Shown: positions 7,726 through 15,132 of the stretch, one piece after another
How the letters are laid out: each line of letters starts with the position of its first letter
Numbering within the stretch: position 1 is the first letter of the stretch
Assembly (NCBI GenBank): GCA_027729925.1
Contig: JAQCEB010000013.1
Coordinates: forward strand, 1-19,876
Length of the DNA: 19,876 bases
Source: Actinomycetota bacterium
GTDB lineage: Bacteria; Actinomycetota; Acidimicrobiia; Actinomarinales; Actinomarinaceae
Direction: 5' to 3'
The notes under the pieces: model-generated
Told to the model about the DNA's origin: nothing
Seen by the model: the letters and a program-made list of their open reading frames with translations, nothing else
Database searches by the model: none
Made by a program: the position numbers and the translations under genes

Positions 7726-8160
7726 ATGTATAAAGAATTAATATTTGGTTCAGATCATGCAGGTTTTGAACTAAAAGAATATTTAAAATCCAAACTGATT
7801 GATGAAATAAAAATAATAGATTTAGGAACTGACAGTAATGAAAGCTGTGATTTCCCAGATTATTCAGAAAAAGTATGCACTGTAATTCAAAAAAATCCTA
7901 ATTCCATAGGAGTATTAATTTGCGGTACTGGAGTTGGTATGTGTATTGCTGCAAATAAATTTACAGGAATTAGAGCGGCTAATGTAGTTGATGTTTCAAC
8001 TGCAATACAAAGTGTTGAACACAACAATGCAAATGTATTATGTCTTGGTTCAAAAAACGTTGATAAAGATATTGCAATTAAAATTGTTAAAAGTTTTTTA
8101 TCTGCAAATCTATTACCTGACGAAAAATATTCTAGAAGAATTAAAAAAATTGAAAATTAA
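7726..8160 (+). CDS. rpiB: ribose-5-phosphate isomerase B
   Basis: RpiB (144 aa) interconverts ribose 5-phosphate and ribulose 5-phosphate in the pentose phosphate pathway, feeding PRPP for nucleotide synthesis. The RpiB/LacAB family marks are present: GSDHAGFELK (8-17), the catalytic Cys66 in ICGTGVGMCIAANK, His99 in VEHNNANVLCLG and the phosphate-binding basic tail YSRRIKKI. Length is standard. The ATG follows the fumC stop with no gap, and no Shine-Dalgarno sequence is visible, so translation is probably coupled to fumC. The stop TAA overlaps the stop of the convergent phosphoribosyltransferase gene by 4 bp in a shared TTAA, leaving no room for a conventional terminator. Distinguishing from LacA/LacB rests on lack of any galactose-6-phosphate genes nearby. 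Confidence 0.95.
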   Translation: MYKELIFGSDHAGFELKEYLKSKLIDEIKIIDLGTDSNESCDFPDYSEKVCTVIQKNPNSIGVLICGTGVGMCIAANKFTGIRAANVVDVSTAIQSVEHNNANVLCLGSKNVDKDIAIKIVKSFLSANLLPDEKYSRRIKKIEN

Positions 8161-8513
8161 ATCGAAAGCGTCCAGATAGCTCTAACCCAATTATCAGATA
8201 TTTCATTTCTCGCAAAAACTACAATTCCTATAGCGCCTTCTTGATAAACTTCTCTCATTGATGCTCCAGTTGTATATACGTCATCACAAATCAGTAGTGG
8301 ATCATTTTTTGAAAATGATGCATAAGGTTTTAATGCTTTTTCAAACGGTATACCTCCTCTAGGGATTCCAAAAACATCTCTAAATTTTATTTTTTCACTT
8401 ACAATTTTTGCTAATGCAATATAGTCTGATTCTGTTAATGAATCGCATTCAACTTTCCATGTTAACGGAAGACCAGCGTGTGAAATAAAATCTTCTCTTA
8501 TAAATAAACTCAT
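8157..8513 (-). CDS. minimal phosphoribosyltransferase, orotate phosphoribosyltransferase-like
   Basis: A 118-aa type I phosphoribosyltransferase, the last gene of the pyr operon and the only candidate here for PyrE (orotate + PRPP to OMP). The PRPP-binding motif LLICDDVYTTGAS (73-85) is intact, and FGIPRGGIPFEKAL (48-61) fits the loop for pyrophosphate. The opening FISHAGLPLTWKVECDSLT resembles the hood start of OPRTs (F-x-L-x-S-G-x-x-S). Normal PyrE has about 210 aa; only 11 residues (62-72) separate the two motifs, so the usual K-x-x-x-K-x-H-G catalytic loop is missing. A frame extends upstream to 8546, but I chose the ATG at 8513 because it gives a 4-bp ATGA overlap with the pyrD stop, as at other junctions of this operon. 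Position argues for PyrE; chemistry is unproven, hence no gene symbol. Confidence 0.85.
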   Translation of the reverse strand: MSLFIREDFISHAGLPLTWKVECDSLTESDYIALAKIVSEKIKFRDVFGIPRGGIPFEKALKPYASFSKNDPLLICDDVYTTGASMREVYQEGAIGIVVFARNEISDNWVRAIWTLSI

Positions 8514-9187
8514 AGTAACTTTCTTAATTTTAGTGGATTGAAACATATTGTACCGAGACTAATATGATCAGCACCAAGGTTAATGTAGTTTTCGATATCC
8601 TTTTTTGTTTGGACTCCACCACCAGCAATTATTGCAACCGAAGGGTAGTGTTTTTTTATGTGTTTAATAAATTTCTCAGTATATGGTATTAACTCTTTAC
8701 CACTTAAACCACCTTTTTCTACAGGTAATGTATTACAAGCGTGAATTTGTTTAAATTTAAATTTCTCAATATAAAATTCAAGTTCATCATAAGTTGTTAA
8801 TGGAGAAATTTTTCCTATGAACCATCTTTTATTTTTAATTTCAAAATTTTCTATCCCTGAAGTCTCATGAAATTCAATATTTGGACAAGATAAATTAATT
8901 TCTAAATCATAATTTTTAGGAATTTGTTCAGAAAAAGTAATCCAGTCATTAGGGTTTATTCCAGCTATAGACATAACTTCATTTAAATTATGATTTTTCA
9001 ATCCAAATTCAAGTCCTGGATTTCTTAAACCTATTTTATTAACCCAACCTCTTTTTGTATATCTTAACGTTTTTACAACTTGTTTAATTCTTCCTGTTCT
9101 TTTTTCGACTGTCCAGCTTCCAGTAACCGAAATCGTATCTTTGGTCTTTACATAGTTTCCAAAAGGGGCAGCAATAAACTTTTTCAT
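8510..9187 (-). CDS. pyrD: short dihydroorotate dehydrogenase, class 1-like
   Basis: A 225-aa member of the dihydroorotate dehydrogenase FMN-barrel family, expected to oxidise dihydroorotate to orotate. Recognisable blocks in order: VTGSWTVEKRTGRI (21-34), NKIGLRNPGLE (50-60), INLSCPN with Cys101 at the catalytic-base position of class 1 enzymes (class 2 has Ser), KISP (126-129), N152 with GGLSGKELIP (159-168), and IIAGGGVQTKKDIENYINLGADHISLGT (186-213, phosphate/FMN loop). It is well below the usual 300-310 aa; the missing part is the N-terminal hairpin and first helix. The conserved Lys of VTK(T/S) is Gly23. No N-terminal membrane helix as in class 2, and no pyrK partner nearby. ATGA overlaps exist at both ends (pyrF and the phosphoribosyltransferase). 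The family is confident; electron acceptor unknown. Confidence 0.85.
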   Translation of the reverse strand: MKKFIAAPFGNYVKTKDTISVTGSWTVEKRTGRIKQVVKTLRYTKRGWVNKIGLRNPGLEFGLKNHNLNEVMSIAGINPNDWITFSEQIPKNYDLEINLSCPNIEFHETSGIENFEIKNKRWFIGKISPLTTYDELEFYIEKFKFKQIHACNTLPVEKGGLSGKELIPYTEKFIKHIKKHYPSVAIIAGGGVQTKKDIENYINLGADHISLGTICFNPLKLRKLL

Positions 9188-9822
9188 AGTTCAAATTCAT
9201 TTAAGAAATAGTTTAAATTATTTCTAATAGATCTTCCCATAACAAGAAAAGTCGAGCCTCTTTCAATTGCGTTCTTTGGAGTTGTAACATTCTTCTGATC
9301 ATTTGAACTTTCATTCTCAAAGCGAATTCCTGGAGTAACTAATAATTTAAATTGTTGAGATGCTTTTTCCAACTCTGATGGCGGACAAATTACACCATCA
9401 ATTTTACATTTACTTGCTAATAAAAATTCTGACGAAACTTTGGCTTGTAAATCTTTCCCCATTGTCTTACTGGTTAATGCAGAGCTTACACCTAAAATTT
9501 TTAAATCTCCTTTTTTACTTTTGTTAGCTTCAATTAAAGCCTCTGACCCCGATGCAATATGTATAGTCAAATAATCTACGCCTAAGTTACTTGCACTTAT
9601 TGTTGCTTCTTTTACAGTATTTGTAATATCGTGTAGTTTTAAATCTAAAAAAACTATCCATCCTTTTTTCTTTAGTTGTTCAATTACAGATGGACCTTCA
9701 GAAATAAATAGTTCTAAGCCAACTTTAACCCCATAAATTTCTCCTTTTAACTTATCGAGATAAAAGTTAAATTCTTGTAAGGTTTTTCCGTCTAATGCAA
9801 AGAATACTGGTTTAACTAACAT
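9184..9822 (-). CDS. pyrF: orotidine 5'-phosphate decarboxylase
   Basis: PyrF (212 aa) decarboxylates OMP to UMP, the final step of the pathway. The active-site tetrad is visible: Lys33 (GVKVG), Asp60-x-Lys62-x-x-Asp65 in the signature FLDLKLHDITNTV (58-70), plus substrate contacts Asp11 (ALD) and the phosphate-binding C-terminal MGRSIRN. The short standard-length form matches the 230-aa bacterial family rather than the longer mycobacterial type. A longer frame reaches 9843, but I prefer the ATG at 9822: it has a GGAG 10 nt upstream and starts the protein at KPVFFALD like other PyrFs. It overlaps carB by 11 bp and ends in a 4-bp ATGA overlap with pyrD. Confidence 0.95.
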   Translation of the reverse strand: MLVKPVFFALDGKTLQEFNFYLDKLKGEIYGVKVGLELFISEGPSVIEQLKKKGWIVFLDLKLHDITNTVKEATISASNLGVDYLTIHIASGSEALIEANKSKKGDLKILGVSSALTSKTMGKDLQAKVSSEFLLASKCKIDGVICPPSELEKASQQFKLLVTPGIRFENESSNDQKNVTTPKNAIERGSTFLVMGRSIRNNLNYFLNEFEL

Positions 9823-12800
9823 TTTGTATAGTCTCCAAATCATTTAACACATTCTTTTTTTCTTTATATGCATGGATAAATGCATCAGCTTCTCTTACAG
9901 ATGAAACTACTGCTACTCCTGTTTCGTGTGCTAACCTTCGTATTTTCCATCCATCTGAATATTCATTTTCAAAAGTCGGAGTATTTATAATTAAAGAAAT
10001 TAACTCATCCTCTATTATTGTTAAAGAAGTCGGTGTTGCACTATCTGCTCTCCCAACTACTGTTGATTTAATACCAAATGAATTAAGGTACTTACCTGTA
10101 CCCTCGGTGGAATATAATTTAAAACCTAATTTCTTAAAACTTTTAGCAGTTTCAATAAAATTTTGCTTCTGGTCATCACTTAGTGTGATAAATACCCCCT
10201 TTTGTTTTTTTCCAATTTCAACTCCTGAAGCAGCATAAGCTTTATGTAAAGCCGTACCAAAGGTATTTCCTATACCTAAAACTTCCCCTGTAGCTTTCAT
10301 TTCCGGTCCAAGCATAGTGTCTTCAGCTGGAAATCTAGACCAAGGGAAAATTGCTTTTTTAATTGCGATTTTATGAGTTTTTCCAGATAGATAGTTTGTA
10401 CTTTTGTGTACTTCCTTAAGAGAATAGCCAAGCATCATTAACGTTCCTGCCTTAATAATTTGGTTAGAGGTAACTTTTGCAACAAATGGCATTGTCCTGG
10501 AAGCTCTTGGATTTGCTTCAAGAATATATAAAGTATCTTCCTTTATTGCAAACTGAATATTTAATAATCCTTTAACTTTTAAAGACTTTGCTAATTTAAT
10601 ACTTTTTTCATTTATCTCTTCAATTACTGAATCTTTAATGCTAAAAGGAGGTAGTACAGCAGTTGAGTCTCCACTATGTACACCAGCCAATTCGAGATGT
10701 TCTAAAATACCAGCTATAAAAACCTCATCACCATCAGAAATTAAATCTACATCAACTTCAACAGTGTTTGTAAGGTATTCATCTACAAGAATTGGTCCGG
10801 AATTAAAAGGGTTTCCATCATCATCTGATAAAGCTAAAACTTTAAGATACTTTTGAAGCTCTGTTTCATTTTGCACAACTCTCATCGCTCTACCTCCCAA
10901 AACATAACTTGGGCGAAGTAATACAGGATAACCGATATTTTGCACTGCAATAGTTAATGCATTTTCATCAGTTGCAATTTCTGATTGTGGTTGATTTATT
11001 TCTAATGATTTACATAGTTTTTGAAATAAATCTCTATCTTCTGTTGATTCAATTACTTCTAAGCTTGAACCAGCAATCTTATATCCAGCATTTACAATCT
11101 TCTTTGCAAGTTTTAATGGTGTTTGACCACCTAGTTGAATAATTACAGAATCTGGTTTTTCTTTATCTAGAACAGCTTTAACTTCATTCCAAGAAAGAGG
11201 TTCGAAGTATAATTTAGTTGCCGTATCATAATCAGTTGAGACAGTTTCAGGGTTCGAGTTAATCATTATTGCTTCATAATTATTTTCTTTAAGTGAGTCA
11301 ACACCATGAACACAGCAATAATCAAATTCAATACCTTGTCCAATTCTGTTAGGACCAGAACCAATTATCACAACTTTTTTATTTCTTGTTGCATAATCAT
11401 CATTTTCCACTCCAGTAGTTGAATAAAGATAAGGTGTTTTTGAATAAAATTCAGCAGAACAAGTGTCGACTAATTTATAGACTCTATTTGTTTCCAGCTC
11501 AGCTTTTTGTTCTTTAGAGTCAAGATCATCCTCTGTCCACCCCAGCATTTTTAGTATTGATGATGGTGTAGATTGAGGTGTTGCATTAAAACTTTTTTCA
11601 ATTTCATATAAAAACCATGGATCGACGAAAGAAAGGTTTGATATATGTTCAATTGACCAGTTTCTTCTTATAGCTTCTAAAATTGCAAAAATTCTTCTTG
11701 GTCTTGGTGTCTTAATCTCTTCTTCTAGATGAATTTTTGAAAGATTAATAAATCTATTATCGATGTTTCTGATTCCCGTTTTTCCTATCTCTAGTGACCG
11801 AATTGCTTTTGTTAAGCTTTCTGTAAATGAAGATGCAATGGCCATAACTTCACCTATGCTTTGCATCGAAGTTCCTAAAATATCATCAGTTGATGGAAAT
11901 TTAGGGAAGTCAAATCTTGGAATTTTAACTACTACATAATCTTGTACAGGTTCAAAGCTAGCAGGTGTTGATAGGGTTATATCATTTTTAAGCTCTGTTA
12001 AGTTGTATCCAACTGCCAGTAATGCTGCAAATTTAGCAATGGGAAAACCGGTTGCTTTTGAAGCAAGAGCTGAAGAACGTGAAACTCTTGGGTTCATTTC
12101 AATTATTCGCCTATCTCCATTTTTTGGGTTTACAGCAAATTGAACATTACTTCCTCCAGTAGCAATACCAATAGTATCTAAACATAATAAGGCTTCGTTT
12201 CGCATCAATTGGTATTCTTTATCTGATAATGTTTGAATAGGAGCTACTGTAATAGAATCTCCAGTGTGAATCCCCATTGGATCAAAGTTTTCTATCCCGC
12301 AGACGATAACCCCATTTCCATCGGAATCTCTCATAACTTCAAGTTCATATTCTTTCCATCCAAAAACAGATTCTTCAATTAGAACTTCTTGGGTTGGAGA
12401 AGCGTTAAAAGCCTCCTTAAGTTTTTGAATTAATTCAGTTTTATTTTTAACAATTCCTGTACCGCCACCTCCTAATATAAAAGATGGCCTCAGCATAAGT
12501 GGAAACCCAATTTCTGCTGCTGCTTCAAAACCCTCATCTAATGTGTGAACATATCTGGCGTTTAACGTTTTTATACCAACTTTTTCCATTGCTTCTTTAA
12601 ACTTCCATCTATTTTCAGCAATCTCTATTGATTCTGCTGATGCCCCTAGCATCAAAATATTATTTTTATGTAACACTTTTTTTTCATGAAGCTGAATAGC
12701 TAAATTTAATGCAGTTTGACCTCCAAGAGTAGGAAGTAAGGCGTCTGGTTTTTCAATTTCAATAATTTTATTTAAGAAATCGAAAGTTAGAGGTTCTATA

Positions 12801-12994
12801 TAGGTTGCATCTGCTAATTCTGGATCAGTCATGATTGTTGCTGGGTTTGAGTTGACTAAAATAACTCTATAACCTTCTTTCTTTAGTGCTTTTGCAGCCT
12901 GGGAACCTGAATAGTCAAATTCACATGCTTGACCGATTATTATTGGACCAGAACCAATTATCAAAATACTTTTTATATCTTTATTTTTTGGCAT
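9812..12994 (-). CDS. carB: carbamoyl-phosphate synthase large subunit
   Basis: CarB (1060 aa) makes carbamoyl phosphate from bicarbonate, two ATP and ammonia delivered by CarA. It shows the duplicated ATP-grasp plan: first half with ILIIGSGPIIIGQACEFDYSG and MTDPELADATYIEPL, second half with VVIIGSGPNRIGQGIEFDYCC and NPETVSTDYDTATKLYFEPL, each followed by the LLRPSF/LLRPSY-VLGG block. A C-terminal MGS-like allosteric domain (GVFITLSDDQKQNF... to the end) is where UMP and other effectors bind in characterised enzymes. The frame is open to 13042, but MPKNKDIKS at 12994 is the family's usual start and has a GGA eight bases upstream. It overlaps carA by 14 bp and pyrF by 11 bp. The length is normal; no split or frameshift is seen. 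Confidence 0.97.
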   Translation of the reverse strand: MPKNKDIKSILIIGSGPIIIGQACEFDYSGSQAAKALKKEGYRVILVNSNPATIMTDPELADATYIEPLTFDFLNKIIEIEKPDALLPTLGGQTALNLAIQLHEKKVLHKNNILMLGASAESIEIAENRWKFKEAMEKVGIKTLNARYVHTLDEGFEAAAEIGFPLMLRPSFILGGGGTGIVKNKTELIQKLKEAFNASPTQEVLIEESVFGWKEYELEVMRDSDGNGVIVCGIENFDPMGIHTGDSITVAPIQTLSDKEYQLMRNEALLCLDTIGIATGGSNVQFAVNPKNGDRRIIEMNPRVSRSSALASKATGFPIAKFAALLAVGYNLTELKNDITLSTPASFEPVQDYVVVKIPRFDFPKFPSTDDILGTSMQSIGEVMAIASSFTESLTKAIRSLEIGKTGIRNIDNRFINLSKIHLEEEIKTPRPRRIFAILEAIRRNWSIEHISNLSFVDPWFLYEIEKSFNATPQSTPSSILKMLGWTEDDLDSKEQKAELETNRVYKLVDTCSAEFYSKTPYLYSTTGVENDDYATRNKKVVIIGSGPNRIGQGIEFDYCCVHGVDSLKENNYEAIMINSNPETVSTDYDTATKLYFEPLSWNEVKAVLDKEKPDSVIIQLGGQTPLKLAKKIVNAGYKIAGSSLEVIESTEDRDLFQKLCKSLEINQPQSEIATDENALTIAVQNIGYPVLLRPSYVLGGRAMRVVQNETELQKYLKVLALSDDDGNPFNSGPILVDEYLTNTVEVDVDLISDGDEVFIAGILEHLELAGVHSGDSTAVLPPFSIKDSVIEEINEKSIKLAKSLKVKGLLNIQFAIKEDTLYILEANPRASRTMPFVAKVTSNQIIKAGTLMMLGYSLKEVHKSTNYLSGKTHKIAIKKAIFPWSRFPAEDTMLGPEMKATGEVLGIGNTFGTALHKAYAASGVEIGKKQKGVFITLSDDQKQNFIETAKSFKKLGFKLYSTEGTGKYLNSFGIKSTVVGRADSATPTSLTIIEDELISLIINTPTFENEYSDGWKIRRLAHETGVAVVSSVREADAFIHAYKEKKNVLNDLETIQNVS
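9833..9836 (-). promoter_or_regulatory. pyrF ribosome binding site (decides start)
   Basis: GGAG on the minus strand lies 10 nt before the ATG at 9822, inside the 3' end of carB. It favours the 212-aa start over the ATG at 9843. Confidence 0.65.
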
Positions 12995-14081
12995 AATAAT
13001 TTTCCATAAGTTCAATAAATGGATCAAAAATTTGTAAACCATCAGAAGTTCCTGGACCAGACTCAGGATGAAATTGTACTGAGTAAGCTAATGAATCCCA
13101 AATGCTCAACCCTTCGTTACTTCCATCATTTAAGTTTGTTGCATAAGTTTCGATTTGACCAAATTTTTTATGTTCAATTCGTCCATTAATTTTTTGGACT
13201 GCAAACCCATGATTCTGTGATGTAATTAATGCTTTTTTAATCCCTTGTATTTTTACAGGATGGTTAGATCCGTGATGACCAAAATCAAGTTTTTCAACTA
13301 TTAACCCACAAGCTAATCCTAATATTTGATGTCCTAAACAAATTCCAAATATAGGCAATGTACCTATTAATTCTCTAACTGTACTTATAACTTGTGTAAG
13401 CGATCTCGGATCTCCAGGGCCATTTGAAATTAGCAATCCTTTTAATTTCATATTTTTTATTTCTTGAGCAGTAATTTGAGGCTTTATAAATACAACTTGA
13501 AGATTATGATTTTCTAAAACATTAACAATACTTTTTTTAGTACCTAGATCAATTATTCCAACTTTTCCTTCAGTAGTATTGAATTTGTTTTTTAAACTAC
13601 CGGCTGTTAGGGCAGAATTATCTCCAATTATATTTTTCGCTTTTTTTAATTCATCTATAAGTTCTTCTTTATAATTTTCAGTGCCTATAGCAAAAATTTG
13701 AGACCCATTACTTCTAATATATTTTGTTATAGCCCTAATATCAAAACCACCACTGTAAGGTATTTCGTATTCTTTTAACCAGCTAGTTAAAGATTTTTCA
13801 TTTCTCCAAGATGATGGATTGCTTGTAAATGAATTGCCTATTGCTGCAGATATTTGAGGAGCACTTGATTCAAAATCTTCCATTGATAAGCCGTAGTTCC
13901 CAATGTGAGAGGAAGTAAATGATACAATCTGGTTTATATACGAAGGATCGCTTAAAATTTCAACAAATCCAGACATGGCAGTATTAAAAATTAGTTCACC
14001 AGTAGTTGGAAATAAATCATGTTCTGACCAGCCATAAAATTCATTGCCATTTGCGTTGACCAGCAAAGTTTTTTTATACAT
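12981..14081 (-). CDS. carA: carbamoyl-phosphate synthase small (glutaminase) subunit
   Basis: CarA (366 aa) hydrolyses glutamine and channels ammonia to CarB; the complex serves both pyrimidine and arginine synthesis. The N-terminal CPSase_sm domain is recognisable (TGELIFNTAMSGFVEILSDPSY, then the YSGGFDIRAITKYIR block). The C-terminal class I glutaminase carries the triad Cys248 (FGICLGHQILG), His338 and Glu340 (QFHPESGPG). The central ISNGPGDP (oxyanion loop) is intact. The ATG at 14081 overlaps the pyrC stop by 8 bp, with a GAG about 7 nt upstream; carB starts 14 bp before its stop. Slightly shorter than the usual 375-385 aa. Being inside the pyr operon under PyrR, it suggests the carbamoyl phosphate supply is set mainly by pyrimidine need. 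Confidence 0.97.
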   Translation of the reverse strand: MYKKTLLVNANGNEFYGWSEHDLFPTTGELIFNTAMSGFVEILSDPSYINQIVSFTSSHIGNYGLSMEDFESSAPQISAAIGNSFTSNPSSWRNEKSLTSWLKEYEIPYSGGFDIRAITKYIRSNGSQIFAIGTENYKEELIDELKKAKNIIGDNSALTAGSLKNKFNTTEGKVGIIDLGTKKSIVNVLENHNLQVVFIKPQITAQEIKNMKLKGLLISNGPGDPRSLTQVISTVRELIGTLPIFGICLGHQILGLACGLIVEKLDFGHHGSNHPVKIQGIKKALITSQNHGFAVQKINGRIEHKKFGQIETYATNLNDGSNEGLSIWDSLAYSVQFHPESGPGTSDGLQIFDPFIELMENYYAKK

Positions 14082-15132
14082 TAAATAACTCTTTTCTAAT
14101 CAAAACTTTGGTATTTTCAAATGTAGAATTTTTATATGAAGTTTTTGTAGTAAAGGATGTTTCAGTTATTGACCAAGATATTTTATTGGTTTTTGCAACT
14201 CTATAACCAAGCTGTTTGAGAATTTTTTTAGGGTTAATGTGTAGAAAAGTAATTAATTCATCGAGTGAAAATAAACCAGAAGAAAATAATACTGGGAAAG
14301 TAGATTCTAAACCAACAACTCCTCTTGCCGCCTGTTTAAAATTTATATTTTTACTTTCTTTTGGATGTGGGGCATGGTCAGTAGCTATTACATCAATGAC
14401 CCCATCTTTGAGTCCTTGAACTAGAGCATTTCTATCTGATTCACTTCTTATCGGAGGGTACATTTTATAAGTTCCATCAGTAAAAGTAATATTTTCATTA
14501 CTGAGCAACAAGTGATGGGGGCTAACCTCTGTAGTGACTGGTAAGCCTAACTTCTTAGCTCTTGAAATCATGTCTAAACTTTTTTTTGTTGAAATATGTT
14601 GTGCGTGATATCTAGTTTTATATTTTTCAACTAGTTTCAAATCTCTTTCTAGTATTTTTAGTTCTTCCTCTTCATAAATTTCAATTAATTCATTATTCAA
14701 TTTTGGAGGAGCAATATCACCGGGATTAGAGTGGCAATTTAATTCGCAATGTTGAAAAATACCACAATCAAGTTTTGCTAATGTTTTAAATGCTAAATCT
14801 GCAAGTTCATCATTTATTAATGATTTTCCGTCATCAGAGAAAATTCTAATTCCTTTATCTGCAAATTCTTTATAGTTCACAAGTTCATTTCCATTTAAAT
14901 TTTTTGATAGAGCAGCGACCCTATGTATTTTAAGATTTAATTTCTTATCAATTTCTTTTGCAACTGATAAATTTTCAATACTATCAATAATGATTTCAGA
15001 GTTTGCCATAGCTAAAATGTCTGAATAACCACCGTACTTTGCTGCTTTTTCGATTTCCCTATATTGAAAATTGTCATTATCCGGATATCTTGTATGGGTA
15101 TGTAAGTCAATAAACGATGGAGTACTGATCAT
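14074..15132 (-). CDS. pyrC: dihydroorotase, lacking the N-terminal strand domain
   Basis: PyrC (352 aa) closes carbamoyl-aspartate to dihydroorotate. It is an amidohydrolase-superfamily barrel with metal motifs DLHTHTR (His11, His13), QHCE (128-130), YHAQHIST (His179), EVSPHH (His206-His207) and the catalytic Asp252 in ATDHAPH. Class I dihydroorotases are about 420-430 aa and begin with some 45-50 residues of beta-sandwich before the DxHxH motif; here the protein starts nine residues before it. The ATG at 15132 forms an ATGA overlap with the pyrB stop, so a longer N-terminus is not hidden. The tail keeps a remnant (KTSYKNSTFENTKVLIRKELF) of the normal C-terminal strands. After HCE it has Leu131 where class I enzymes typically have the metal-bridging Asp. 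It may need PyrB as a partner for activity, as in Aquifex. Confidence 0.93.
   Translation of the reverse strand: MISTPSFIDLHTHTRYPDNDNFQYREIEKAAKYGGYSDILAMANSEIIIDSIENLSVAKEIDKKLNLKIHRVAALSKNLNGNELVNYKEFADKGIRIFSDDGKSLINDELADLAFKTLAKLDCGIFQHCELNCHSNPGDIAPPKLNNELIEIYEEEELKILERDLKLVEKYKTRYHAQHISTKKSLDMISRAKKLGLPVTTEVSPHHLLLSNENITFTDGTYKMYPPIRSESDRNALVQGLKDGVIDVIATDHAPHPKESKNINFKQAARGVVGLESTFPVLFSSGLFSLDELITFLHINPKKILKQLGYRVAKTNKISWSITETSFTTKTSYKNSTFENTKVLIRKELFNV

Noticed and set aside
7988..8179. 63-codon frame overlapping the end of rpiB in another frame
   Set aside because: The rpiB frame is conserved through this stretch (His99 region and basic tail); the alternative product is low complexity.
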